64,000 nt of DNA from Paenibacillus hamazuiensis. GTDB lineage: Bacteria > Bacillota > Bacilli > Paenibacillales > NBRC-103111. Below the pieces are notes generated by a model that had not been told where the DNA came from, did no database searches, and saw nothing but the letters and a program-made list of their open reading frames with translations. The position numbers were made by a program, and so were the translations under genes. Shown piece by piece: positions 35,134 through 44,100 of this stretch (position 1 is its first letter; every line of letters begins with the position of its first letter). The stretch spans positions 2,232,001 through 2,296,000 of the forward strand of contig NZ_JALRMO010000001.1 in the NCBI RefSeq assembly GCF_023276405.1, read 5' to 3'.

Positions 35134-37449
35134 ATGGTGCGGATTAAAGGCATACCGCGCGGAAGCGCTTTTATCACCCTCTTATTGTCCTATTTGGCCG
35201 TTTTCCTGCTTCCTCTTGCCCTCGGATCGATTCTGTACACGAAGACCATCAACATTATGACGGACAACGCCAACCGGGCGAACCTGGCGATGCTGGAGCA
35301 GCTTCGCCAGGTGATGGACAGTAAGCTGAGGGATGTCGAGATGATGTCCCAGCAGATCGCTTTGAATCCGAAGCTGCAGTGGCTGATGAATAACGCCGAA
35401 ACGGCCGAATCCGCGGATGCGTACAAATTCGTCGAGTTCGTGTCGGATCATATGTCGCGGTATCGAAATGTAAGCGATCTCATACAAGGCTATTATGTCT
35501 ACTTCGGTGCGAACGATACGGTTTTGCTGCCGACCGCCAAAACAACGGCGGATGTGCTGTATGAACGGCTGTATTTGCCGGTCGGCACCAGCTTTCATAC
35601 GTGGCGCAGCGAGCTGCTCGGAAGCCCCCATTATCAGGATTATTTTCCTGTCACCTACGAGACGCCAAGCGGCACGCTCGATACGATCACCTACGTTCAG
35701 ACGCTTCCCCTCGGGGAGCCATCCGAGATTCGCGGCGCGCTGGTCATTTTGCTCGATATGAACCAGGTTCGCAGCATGCTGTCCAAGATCGAATCCGCCA
35801 ATCAAAGCTCGGTTTACATTCTTGATCGAGGGGACCGCGTTATCGCCGGGAAAAACAGCGAGTCGCTCCGCTGGGATAAGATCCTGCAGGAAGTAAGTGC
35901 GAGCGGCGTACCGTACGAATACGAGGATAACGGCGTCGATATGATGCTGTCTTATACCGTATCCGAGCATAATGGCTGGAAATACGTTCATGTCATGCCC
36001 AAGCAGGTTTATCTGGAGCGGGTCAATTCGCTGAGAAATTGGATGATCACCTTGCTCCTGATTTGCCTGGCCGGCGGCGGAGCGGCGATCAGCTTCTGGC
36101 TGCACCGCAATTACGCCCCGCTGCAGGCCGTGGTACGCGCGCTTCAGAAGGAGAAGCCGGCGCAAACGGGGCAGCCGGCCAACGAATACGAGTTTATCCG
36201 GGAAACGATTCGCATGACCATGAACGAGGAACGGGAGCTTCGGAAAATTTTGAGCCGCCAAACTCCGGTCATTCGGGCGAGCTTTCTGTCTCGCTTCATC
36301 CGCGGGCATGTGGACGCTTCCCGAATGACGGAGGAGTCGCTGCAGTTTATGGATATTCGCCTCGTCTCCGAATATTTTGCCGTCATCCTGATCGACATCG
36401 CCGATTTCAGCAGGTTCAGCGCCGATCAATCGGAACGTCAGTGGGCGCTCGTTCGCTTTATCATTTCCAACATTGCAGGCGACTTGATCCGCGAGCGGCA
36501 ATGGGGATACGCGGTGGAACTGGATCAGCGCCGGATCGCTCTGCTGGTCAATTTTTACGCGGAGCGGCGTGCGGAAGCGCCGCAGGAGCTGGACAGCATC
36601 GCCGCCCGGCTCAAGCAGGTTATCGAAGAGCGGTTTAAAACGTATATGACGGTTGCGATCGGGGACGTGCACGAAGGATTGGACCGGGTCTGCGAATCGT
36701 ATTTCGAGGCGCTCAGCGCTCTGGACTACAAAATGTTCAGAGGTCACGGCGCAATCATTCGCTACCGCGAAATTGCGGATGCCGACCGCCACTACTATTA
36801 TCCGATCGAAACGGAAATTCAGCTGATCAACTTCACAAAAAGCGGCGATGTGGAAAATGTCGACAAGCTGATCGGCAATTTGTTCCATGCGCATTTCAGT
36901 CAGCGGCGGATTACTCCCGAGCTTGGAAGAAGCCTGTTCAACAACATGGTCAGCACGTTATGGAAAATCATCAATCCGATGGACCCGTTATACCGCGAAG
37001 TGTTCGGCGCAGGCTTCGACCCGTTAAGGGAGCTGTCCGTTTGTCCGACGGTGGAGGAGATGAAGCTGAAAATCCGCGACTGGTTCCTCGATTTGTGCCA
37101 ATATTTGAATGCAAGCCGCAGCAGCCACGGTCGGCAGCTTGCGGAAAGGATCGCCGCGTACATCGAACGGCATTACGGCGACGACATGCTCAGCCTGACG
37201 ACGATCGCCGAGCATTTCGGGCTGACGCCGCAGTATTTGTCGGCGTTTTACAAGAAGCAGACGGGGATGAACCTGACCGATTATTTGACGCGGGTGCGCA
37301 TTGACGAGGCGAAAAAACTGATGCAGGACAAAAAGCTGACGTTTACGCAAATCGCGAACAAAGTCGGTTACGCAAACGATATCGGGTTTATTCGGGTATT
37401 TAAAAAATATGAAGGAACGACGCCCGGAAAATATCGCGAATCGCTGTAA
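35134..37449 (+). CDS. Membrane-bound AraC-family transcriptional regulator
   Basis: A 771-residue regulator. One membrane helix is at about 10-32, an extracellular sensor region (dCache-like) lies between, and a second helix is near 300-322. A GGDEF-like degenerate middle region (about 400-560) follows, then a C-terminal AraC DNA-binding domain with two helix-turn-helix units (ending GYANDIGFIRVFKKYEGTTPGKYR). This build is typical of Paenibacillus regulators placed beside LplABC-type operons; it probably senses an extracellular sugar or the loaded binding protein. It lies 71 bases after the permease, possibly in the same transcript. Confidence 0.88.
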   Translation: MVRIKGIPRGSAFITLLLSYLAVFLLPLALGSILYTKTINIMTDNANRANLAMLEQLRQVMDSKLRDVEMMSQQIALNPKLQWLMNNAETAESADAYKFVEFVSDHMSRYRNVSDLIQGYYVYFGANDTVLLPTAKTTADVLYERLYLPVGTSFHTWRSELLGSPHYQDYFPVTYETPSGTLDTITYVQTLPLGEPSEIRGALVILLDMNQVRSMLSKIESANQSSVYILDRGDRVIAGKNSESLRWDKILQEVSASGVPYEYEDNGVDMMLSYTVSEHNGWKYVHVMPKQVYLERVNSLRNWMITLLLICLAGGGAAISFWLHRNYAPLQAVVRALQKEKPAQTGQPANEYEFIRETIRMTMNEERELRKILSRQTPVIRASFLSRFIRGHVDASRMTEESLQFMDIRLVSEYFAVILIDIADFSRFSADQSERQWALVRFIISNIAGDLIRERQWGYAVELDQRRIALLVNFYAERRAEAPQELDSIAARLKQVIEERFKTYMTVAIGDVHEGLDRVCESYFEALSALDYKMFRGHGAIIRYREIADADRHYYYPIETEIQLINFTKSGDVENVDKLIGNLFHAHFSQRRITPELGRSLFNNMVSTLWKIINPMDPLYREVFGAGFDPLRELSVCPTVEEMKLKIRDWFLDLCQYLNASRSSHGRQLAERIAAYIERHYGDDMLSLTTIAEHFGLTPQYLSAFYKKQTGMNLTDYLTRVRIDEAKKLMQDKKLTFTQIANKVGYANDIGFIRVFKKYEGTTPGKYRESL

Positions 37450-37455
37450 AAAGGG

Positions 37456-37492
37456 AAGGGCCGCGGACTTAAGGTTTGTCCGCGGCCCTTTT
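37456..37492. terminator. Terminator between the AraC gene and HelD
   Basis: AAGGGCCGCGGAC (37456-37468) pairs with GTCCGCGGCCCTT (37479-37491), with a TTTT on the plus strand. It sits between convergent genes. Confidence 0.85.
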
Positions 37493-37498
37493 ACGGCC

Positions 37499-39655
37499 TT
37501 ATGCGTGCACGGCGAAGTCGCCTTCGATACCGGCGATCAGATCGGACGGCTCGCCGCTGTAAAACAGCCGCAGCTCGTGCAGCGCGCGCGTACAGCCGAC
37601 GTACAGCAGCTTGCCGTCCTGCGGAGTCGGTTCGTAGCGCCGCTTGTCGACATCCGCGATCAGCACGGCGTCGAACTCGAGGCCTTTGGCCAAATATACC
37701 GGCACGACCGACAGTCCGCCCTGGTAGCTCATCTGCCCGGCCTCGATCAGATGGGCCTCGAGGCCGGCAGCTTTAAGCGCGCTGTGCAGCTGCGCGCAAT
37801 CGTCCTCCGTCCGCCCGATGACGGCGACGGTTGTAATCGCCTGCGCGGCCTGCAGCTCGCGTGCGGCGCGGACAAGCGCCTCGTGCATGCCGCCGGCCGG
37901 CGTCTTCACGAGGCGAACCGGGTCGCCGCTGCGGAACACCGGCACGGCGAGCGGCGTATCGGTGCGCGAACGTTTCAGCACCTCGTCCGCGAAATAAATG
38001 ATTTCCATCGTCGAGCGGTAGCTCCTTTCGAGCTGGAAATAGCCGCGCTGTTCTTCCGGGAACAGCGCCTCGAATTCGCTCCACGCTTCGATGCCCTGGT
38101 ACGCGTGGATGCCCTGCGACAAATCGCCGAGAATCGTAAACGACTGATTGCGCGTATGCTGCTGCAGCAGCGCGACCTGCAGCGGAGAGAAATCTTGAGC
38201 TTCGTCGATCACGGTGTGATCGAACATCAGCTCCGCTTCGATGCCGTGCAGGCGGTTTCGCAAATACAGCAGCGGAGCGAGATCGTCGGGATCGACAAGC
38301 TTTTTGCGGAAAAGCTTGTCGGTGTTCGCGTATACGGCCTCAGGCAGCTCCCGGAGCAGCACTTCCGGCAGCCAGACCGGACGTTCGGCAGGAGAGAGCA
38401 GCGTCCGGTAGAGCGAAAACGGCGTATGCTCCGTCCATGCCTTCGTATAATCGCGAAGCCGCGCGGCCGACTTCTTTTTCAGCTCTTTTTTGCGCGACTG
38501 TTCCCATATTTTATCCAGCTCCATCTCGAGCCAGCGCTTGATCCTCGCCAGCACGCGCTCTCGGCGTTTTGCCGGCGGATAATGCTTGTTCTCCACCTCA
38601 TACCACTGCCGAATCGTCTCCGCCGGCAGCGAATGTCCCTCCCAAGGAACGAATGCGGCCGGAGGAAGGAAGTTCGCTTCGAACAAGATCATGCATTTTT
38701 CCAGCCATTGCAGAAAGGCGAGGGAGCCCTTAAAACGGCTGGGCGTTTCCGGCGTCACCGTCGGCCGGCCCGGACCGACCGCGAACCAAAGCTTCAGCCG
38801 GGACGCCGGATCGGTCAGCTTCACTTCATGCTCCAAAAGCTCCAATGCCCAATCGGCAAACGTCGTTTGCTGGATGTGACCGACGCCGAGCTCCGGCAGC
38901 ACGCCGGAAATGTAATCGAGAAACATCCGGTTCGGTGCGAAAATAATCATTTTTTCCGCACGGATTTGTTCGCGGTATTGATAGAGGAGAAAGGCGAGAC
39001 GGTGCAGGGCGACGGTCGTTTTGCCGCTTCCGGCGACGCCCTGGATGATGAGAGCGGTATTTTTCGCGGCGCGAATGATGCGGTCCTGTTCGGCTTGTAT
39101 CGTGGAAACGATGTCCCGCAGCTTGTTATCCTTGTTCTCGCCGAGCCGGTAGAGCAAAAACTCGTCGGTTACGGACATATCGCCGTCCGCCTTGTTAAAC
39201 GTATCGACAACACGCTGCAAAATCTGCTTGCGGATGACGATGTTGCGCTTCAAATAAACAAGCCCCTCGATCAAACCTTCGGGGCTTTCGTAGGAGGCCG
39301 TTTCGCTGCCCCCGGTAAACGAATAAAACAAGCTGGCTACAGGAGCCCGCCAATCGATCACGAGCAGCTCACCGCTGTTTTCCCGGTCGACGCCGACCTT
39401 GCCGATGTACAGCGGGGAAGGGCCGGGTTTGCCGGATTCGTGAAAATCGAGCCTTCCGAAATACGGCTCTCCGCTGGCGATGGCAAGCTGCTTGCGCTTC
39501 GTATCGCGGATCGATTCGAGCACCTGCTCCGTGTGATCGGGTCCGTGGTAAACGGGAATTTTTCGCAAATAAGCTAACTGGGAGTCGATTTCATGAAGCA
39601 CTTGATCCAGCCGTTCTGATTCTTCGGTAAAAGCATCCTGAATCGTAGGTTCCAA
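37499..39655 (-). CDS. helD: HelD-like superfamily 1 helicase (RNA polymerase recycling factor)
   Basis: A 718-residue UvrD/Rep-like ATPase. It has an N-terminal coiled-coil arm (residues 1-60), Walker A in IQGVAGSGKTTVALHR (near 210), Walker B in VIDEAQDFSPLQ, motif III LGDLSQGIH and the C-terminal motif KGLEFDAVLIAD. HelD in Gram-positive bacteria frees RNA polymerase from stalled or non-productive complexes. The start is TTG, with GGAGGT 9 bases upstream and the expected N-terminus MEPTIQDAFTEESERL. It stands alone between a terminator and an AT-rich upstream region. Confidence 0.85.
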   Translation of the reverse strand: MEPTIQDAFTEESERLDQVLHEIDSQLAYLRKIPVYHGPDHTEQVLESIRDTKRKQLAIASGEPYFGRLDFHESGKPGPSPLYIGKVGVDRENSGELLVIDWRAPVASLFYSFTGGSETASYESPEGLIEGLVYLKRNIVIRKQILQRVVDTFNKADGDMSVTDEFLLYRLGENKDNKLRDIVSTIQAEQDRIIRAAKNTALIIQGVAGSGKTTVALHRLAFLLYQYREQIRAEKMIIFAPNRMFLDYISGVLPELGVGHIQQTTFADWALELLEHEVKLTDPASRLKLWFAVGPGRPTVTPETPSRFKGSLAFLQWLEKCMILFEANFLPPAAFVPWEGHSLPAETIRQWYEVENKHYPPAKRRERVLARIKRWLEMELDKIWEQSRKKELKKKSAARLRDYTKAWTEHTPFSLYRTLLSPAERPVWLPEVLLRELPEAVYANTDKLFRKKLVDPDDLAPLLYLRNRLHGIEAELMFDHTVIDEAQDFSPLQVALLQQHTRNQSFTILGDLSQGIHAYQGIEAWSEFEALFPEEQRGYFQLERSYRSTMEIIYFADEVLKRSRTDTPLAVPVFRSGDPVRLVKTPAGGMHEALVRAARELQAAQAITTVAVIGRTEDDCAQLHSALKAAGLEAHLIEAGQMSYQGGLSVVPVYLAKGLEFDAVLIADVDKRRYEPTPQDGKLLYVGCTRALHELRLFYSGEPSDLIAGIEGDFAVHA

Positions 39656-39848
39656 GCGTCCGTTACCTCCATAGTTTCCTTATATTAGAAAAAAGCAGGA
39701 TAATAATATATCACATAATGAAACCGGATTCAAGCGGAAACTTTGTCATGAAATGATCACAAAAACGAGGCGGTCCCGGCTGCAGAAACGTTTATCTTCG
39801 GGGTACAATGACAATATAGAGATAACCAAAGAAGTGGAGCGGGCAGCC

Positions 39849-39947
39849 ATGAATCAATTCGACCGTCAGGAGAAAAAACTCGTCATTACGTGTCTTGTCG
39901 TCACCGGCGTGATGTTGCTGTCGCTGCTCAGGCTGATGTTTTCATAA
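39849..39947 (+). CDS. Very small single-span membrane protein
   Basis: A 32-residue frame, MNQFDRQEKKLVITC followed by a hydrophobic stretch to the end (LVVTGVMLLSLLRLMFS), with GTGGAG at a good distance. A charged head and one C-terminal helix make a believable small membrane peptide. I do not recognise it. A candidate -10 (TACAAT) lies about 45 bases upstream. Confidence 0.45.
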   Translation: MNQFDRQEKKLVITCLVVTGVMLLSLLRLMFS

Positions 39948-40017
39948 TCGGTTATTCGTGGTATTGTAAAAGTGCATCATCCATAAGACTTTGGTGGAAC
40001 ATGGAGGTAAAACCCGC

Positions 40018-40437
40018 GTGCTTTTTCAATATTATCCGCAGGTTCAGCATTCGTTTGCGTTTGAGCTGAACAAGGACTTTCATATGTCGGCGGCGCATTT
40101 TATTCCGTCCGCGCTGGCTGGCAAATGCCAGCACATGCACGGACATACGTACGTAATCAATGTGACGATCGCAGGAAACGAACTGGACGAAACGGGCTTT
40201 CTGGTCGATTTCAAAACCGTCAAACAGGCCGTTCACGACCGGTACGACCATACGCTGCTCAACGACCACCCCGAATACCGGGAACAGTTCCCGACAACGG
40301 AAGTTGTGGCCAGGGAAATTCACCGTTCGATCCAGGCTTTGCTCGATTCCAAATCAAACAAACCTCAATGCCTGCAGGTCATCGTCCGCGAAACGCCGAC
40401 CAGCTACGTCATCTACCGGCCTGTGAAAAACTCATAA
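40018..40437 (+). CDS. queD: 6-carboxytetrahydropterin synthase QueD-like
   Basis: A 139-residue protein of the 6-pyruvoyl-tetrahydropterin synthase / QueD family, which makes 6-carboxytetrahydropterin for queuosine and related 7-deazaguanines. Zinc ligands are seen as the His in MSAAHFIP and the HxH in CQHMHGHTY; the catalytic Cys is in GKCQHMHGH; and DHTLLND and the closing Glu (VRETPTS) are typical. The GTG at 40018 follows GGAGG at 10 bases. No other queuosine genes are near. Confidence 0.88.
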   Translation: MLFQYYPQVQHSFAFELNKDFHMSAAHFIPSALAGKCQHMHGHTYVINVTIAGNELDETGFLVDFKTVKQAVHDRYDHTLLNDHPEYREQFPTTEVVAREIHRSIQALLDSKSNKPQCLQVIVRETPTSYVIYRPVKNS

Positions 40438-40445
40438 AAAGATTG

Positions 40446-40483
40446 AAAGCAGCATGCCCAATTACCGGGCAGCTGCTTTTTTT
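40446..40483 (+). terminator. Terminator after queD
   Basis: AAAGCAGC-ATGCCC pairs with GGGC-AGCTGCTTT, followed by seven T residues. Confidence 0.85.
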
Positions 40484-40778
40484 GCAGTTTGGGAGTTCAG
40501 GAAATTATAGCGGGTTTTCTTTGTGGATAACCGTTGCTCCCCCCAAACGAACCTGGAATAAGCTTCCGAGGATCACTTCGCTTTTGTACGAAAAATATCT
40601 TGCGTGCCCTATACAAACTACTTGACAGGTCACGTTCATATCAGAATTTAAATATCCCTAATTTGCCCTCAATAACCTCTGTGACAACCGTTAGAATCTC
40701 ATCATATTCAATTTGCTTCATCCCCGGTGGCAGGTAAGTACGATAATCATTGGAAGTTTAGAAATATCGCCTTATAAG

Positions 40779-40966
40779 CGAGCGGTTAAGCGTGTCTGCC
40801 ATCGGTTTGCGTCAGCAAACCATGGCAGACAATCGCGGGCCCGAGGCACATTAGTAACTTCACGTCACTCGCTCCCAAAGTATAGCGTGTCGGGCATAGG
40901 ATTTGGGCGAAACAGCCCCAAATCCATGCCCGACAAACGCGACTCTAGCAGCGAGCAGTAACTTCA
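40779..40966. repeat. Two related palindromic units with a bulged hairpin
   Basis: Unit A arms: GTCTGCCATCGGTTTGC (40794-40810) with GCAAACCATGGCAGAC (40815-40830). Unit B arms: 40888-40907 with 40917-40935 (TGTCGGGCAT, bulge, GGATTTGGG). Both have one unpaired base at the same place (after CAT, before GG), both are preceded by AGCGTGT or AAGCGTGT and GCGAGC/CTCGCT tracts, and both end in AGTAACTTCA (40853-40862 and 40957-40966), giving a period of about 104 bases. Stem sequences differ while architecture is kept. Confidence 0.7.
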
Positions 40967-41118
40967 GGCGGGCGGGTCCAGGGCGCTTGGGGCGCCTTGA
41001 GGGCTTTGCGGAGCAAAGCCTGCTTCGGAAGCCTGGGGTCCCCCCGGTGGGGGGATTTAGGGGGGACTTCGCAGATTTAGGGGGCAAAAACGCTGTGCAA
41101 AAAAGTCCTATTGATGGA

Positions 41119-41153
41119 AAAAAGCCCCTTAACCTATAGTTGTGTTAAGGGGA
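41119..41153 (-). terminator. Hairpin with T run on the minus strand
   Basis: CCCCTTAAC (41125-41133) pairs with GTTAAGGGG (41144-41152); the A run before it makes a T run on the minus strand. It would stop minus-strand transcription leaving the cluster; on the plus strand it is only a hairpin 44 bases before the first cluster gene. Confidence 0.4.
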
Positions 41154-41196
41154 CGGACAATTGCTGACCCTAATCTGCCGAATGGGGAGGGAACTG

Positions 41197-42264
41197 ATGA
41201 ACGCCAAGAAGCTGCCGATCAAGCAGCCGTTTATTGACGGCTATAAGCATCATGCGATGCCGCTGTCGATCATATCGCTTTTCGAGGAAAGCGAGCCCTG
41301 GATCCTGAGCAACTACATTCAGCTTTACACCCGTAAATATTTGCAGGATGTGCACTGGCTGGACTTTTATTTACTCGATACGGTCATGAACCGTCCGAAC
41401 AACCCGTTTGTTACGGTGCAGCGGACGGACCGGACGGTGATCGGTCCGTTTGCGGATCCGATCGAGGTGATCATCCGCTGCATCGAACAGGACAAATACG
41501 TGCCGATCGAAGGAGATCAGTATTATTTGCCGCACTGTAACAGCTACATGCAGCATCATCGTGTAAGCGGTTTCCTGGCGTACGGCTTTGACCGGGAGCA
41601 GGAAATCATTCACATCATGGATTACTCGTATACGACGAATAACCGGTTCGAAAGCCTCACGTTAAGTTTTGCCGAAATGAGGCAGTCGTTTTTGAGCGAG
41701 GTGCCCGGCGGAAGAGCGCAGCGCATCTGGATGCTGAAGCCGGTGAGCAAGCCCAAATATGTCTTCAACCTGAACGTCGTTCAGCGACTGCTGGAGGATT
41801 ATGTGACCGGGACGAATCATGCCGAGCTGACGATTCAGTTCCAGGACCACCCGCTTATCCACACCGCCGATGTCGTGTACGGCATCCGCGTATACGATCA
41901 TTTGGAGCATTATTTGCATTTGCTGCTCGAAGAGCAGGCCGGGAATAACGTGCTTCCTTTTCAGGTGTTATGGGAGCATAAAAAATGCATCGGCAAGCTG
42001 CTCCGATATTTGCGCGAGAAAGAATACGCCGCAGCCTCCGATCATATGATCGAAGGTTACTCCGCAATTGAAGACGGCGCTTTCATCATTCGCAGCACTT
42101 TTTTCAAGTATACGAAAACCGGGGATAAAGCTTGCCTGCAGCGCATACTTGAGCGGATGAGGCACATGGCCGCGGCGGAGACCGCTATTTTGTCGGAAGT
42201 GCTTGTGCAAATCAAAGCCCGCTGCCGGGAGTCCGCAGAGCGGATTGGTTTTGGCAATTCATGA
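41197..42264 (+). CDS. BtrH/C39-like protein, first gene of the biosynthetic cluster
   Basis: A 355-residue soluble protein whose first 200 residues look like a papain-like BtrH N-terminal/C39 fold: an HHAMPLSIISLF start, a strand ending YVPIEGDQYYLP, then HHRVSGFLAYGFDREQEIIHIMDYS with candidate His120/His121 and Asp142. The position of the nucleophilic Cys (in HHAMPL) has none, so it may be an inactive or partner form. The C-terminal half is helical. BtrH in butirosin biosynthesis transfers an acyl group from a carrier protein to the aminoglycoside. The start has GGGAGG upstream. A second such protein ends the cluster (56484). Function here is inferred. Confidence 0.5.
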   Translation: MNAKKLPIKQPFIDGYKHHAMPLSIISLFEESEPWILSNYIQLYTRKYLQDVHWLDFYLLDTVMNRPNNPFVTVQRTDRTVIGPFADPIEVIIRCIEQDKYVPIEGDQYYLPHCNSYMQHHRVSGFLAYGFDREQEIIHIMDYSYTTNNRFESLTLSFAEMRQSFLSEVPGGRAQRIWMLKPVSKPKYVFNLNVVQRLLEDYVTGTNHAELTIQFQDHPLIHTADVVYGIRVYDHLEHYLHLLLEEQAGNNVLPFQVLWEHKKCIGKLLRYLREKEYAAASDHMIEGYSAIEDGAFIIRSTFFKYTKTGDKACLQRILERMRHMAAAETAILSEVLVQIKARCRESAERIGFGNS

Positions 42265-42291
42265 TTCAAAGAAGCAAAGGAGCGTGAGGAG

Positions 42292-44100
42292 ATGGCTGGC
42301 GGGACGGAAGCGGAAAGGGTGTTACGAACGGATGCAAAGCAAGAAAACGTTTTTTGGAAGCTGCTCTCCTTCGCGAGACCTTTTCGTCTATGGCTCCTGC
42401 TGACCATCGCGGCTTCTCTGGTCAACGCGGTTGCGGACATGCTGGCCGGAAACCTGATTCGCGAAGTGACCGACAAAGGATTCGGCGGCTTGACCGAATT
42501 TTACGCAATGATTTTGCAGGTTATCGTTCTGACGGTCGTCACGGTTGCCGCGAAATATGTAATGAAATACGGCGCGGGAAGATTCAGCTCGCTGGCATTG
42601 CGGGATATTAGGGAAACCGTGGGCAATCATATCGCAAGCCTGCCTGCAAGGGAGCTGGAAAAACGCCATTCGGGGGATTTTGTCTCCAGGATGAACAACG
42701 ATGTGATGATGCTGCAATCTTATTTTGAAAGCAGCTTGTCCGAAGCCGTCTATCGCCCGCTTGTTTTCATCGGCACGTTCGCTTATTTGCTGTGGCTCAA
42801 TTGGATGCTGCTGGCAGCTGCGATGGTGCTGATTCCGCTGACGATTCACTTGGCGAACAAGGTAAGCCGCCCGATCAACGAATTCACGAAAAAGGCGCAG
42901 GAAGGAGAAAGCAGAGCAGCGGCCGTCGCCGTCGATGCGGTGAGCGGCGTTTATGTGGAAAAAGCGTTTAATTTAACGCAGCTGATGCAGCAAAAATATA
43001 ACGGTGTGACCGGAGATATTTTGGAATTCAGGTTAAAGGAACAGAAGCAGCTGGCGAATCTGGCGCCGTATAACATGACGATCCGCCTCATCCCTTTCTT
43101 GTGCTGCGCCTTGTTAGGCGGGTATCTCGCAGTGAAGGGGCAGCTGTCGGCCGGCAGTTTGTTTGCGTTCGTTTATTTGCTGCAGTTTCTGACCGAGCCG
43201 CTGGCGATGGTTCCCGGTCAAATCGCCGCATTCCGGCAAACGATGGTCGCGGCCAAGCGGTTGTTTGAAATCCTGGATCTTCCCGTTGAACGTACGAACG
43301 GAGACGTATGTAAGGCGTCCGCCTCTAAGTCGGCCATCGCTTTTCATCGAGTCGCTTTCGCTTATAATCCGGATGCTCCCGTGCTGGCCGATGTCAGTTT
43401 TACGATTCCGGCCCATAAAATGACAGCCCTGGTCGGAGCGAGCGGCGGCGGCAAAAGTACGATATTGAAGCTGATTTGCGGTTTTTATGAGCCGCAGCGG
43501 GGGGCAGTCGAACTGTACGGCAAAGATTTGCAAGCATGGGATCTGGCCGCGGCACGTTCGTACATTTCGCTCGTTTCCCAGGAGGCTGTCTTGTTTCCGA
43601 TGACGGTGGCGGAAAACATAGCGCTCGGAAGGCCCGGCGCGACGCTGGACGAAATCATCGAAGCGGCGAAAGCGGCTTATGCCCACGAATTTATTATGAA
43701 GCTGCCCGAAGGTTACCAAAGCATGGTCGGTGAAAGAGGCAGCACGCTGTCCGGAGGGGAAAAACAGCGGCTGTCGCTGGCACGCGCCGTGCTGAAAGAT
43801 GCGCCGATCCTGCTGCTTGACGAACCTACCTCTGCGCTCGACGCGGAGTCGGAAACGTATGTTCAGGAGGCGTTTCTTCGCATCACGAAAGGACGCACCG
43901 TACTCGTGATCGCTCACAGACTGTCCACGATCCGCTCGGCCGACGAGGTCATGGTGCTGCATCAAGGCGTTATCGCCGAAAGAGGCACACACGAAGAGCT
44001 GCTTGCAAGAAACGGCTTGTATACGAACCTGTACGTAAACCAGATTGCCGAATCGGAAGGGGGGAACGCCGATGAACGCGAGGCGGCTTGCAAACGGTGA
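42292..44100 (+). CDS. ABC half-exporter of the biosynthetic cluster (first)
   Basis: A 602-residue fused permease/ATPase of the MsbA/LmrA type. About six helices occupy the first 320 residues. The ATPase has Walker A GASGGGKSTILKLI, signature LSGGEKQRLSLARA, Walker B ILLLDEPTSALD and the His in VIAHRLSTI. AAGGAG lies 9 bases before the ATG. The next half-exporter starts inside its last 29 bases, so the two are probably translationally coupled and form a heterodimer that exports the cluster product. Confidence 0.87.
   Translation: MAGGTEAERVLRTDAKQENVFWKLLSFARPFRLWLLLTIAASLVNAVADMLAGNLIREVTDKGFGGLTEFYAMILQVIVLTVVTVAAKYVMKYGAGRFSSLALRDIRETVGNHIASLPARELEKRHSGDFVSRMNNDVMMLQSYFESSLSEAVYRPLVFIGTFAYLLWLNWMLLAAAMVLIPLTIHLANKVSRPINEFTKKAQEGESRAAAVAVDAVSGVYVEKAFNLTQLMQQKYNGVTGDILEFRLKEQKQLANLAPYNMTIRLIPFLCCALLGGYLAVKGQLSAGSLFAFVYLLQFLTEPLAMVPGQIAAFRQTMVAAKRLFEILDLPVERTNGDVCKASASKSAIAFHRVAFAYNPDAPVLADVSFTIPAHKMTALVGASGGGKSTILKLICGFYEPQRGAVELYGKDLQAWDLAAARSYISLVSQEAVLFPMTVAENIALGRPGATLDEIIEAAKAAYAHEFIMKLPEGYQSMVGERGSTLSGGEKQRLSLARAVLKDAPILLLDEPTSALDAESETYVQEAFLRITKGRTVLVIAHRLSTIRSADEVMVLHQGVIAERGTHEELLARNGLYTNLYVNQIAESEGGNADEREAACKR

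Larger units (their letters stand above)
40484..41196. other. Gene-free region of about 700 bases with structured repeats
   Basis: No convincing coding frame on either strand; the frames present lack binding sites and consist of repeat sequence. The region holds two related bulged hairpins (40790-40966), a short hairpin AGGCTTTGC/GCAAAGCCT-like at about 41006-41027, a G-rich stretch (41034-41094) and a CCCCTTAAC/GTTAAGGGG hairpin at 41125-41152. The first 300 bases (40484-40780) show nothing I can name. It forms the left border of the biosynthetic cluster. Confidence 0.6.

Noticed and set aside
37409-39577. 722-residue plus-strand frame
   Set aside because: It is the antisense shadow of HelD; its Arg/Gln/His-rich composition and lack of motifs show it is not coding.
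40903-41139. Short frame in the repeat-rich region
   Set aside because: It consists of the hairpin and G-rich repeats read through, with no binding site.
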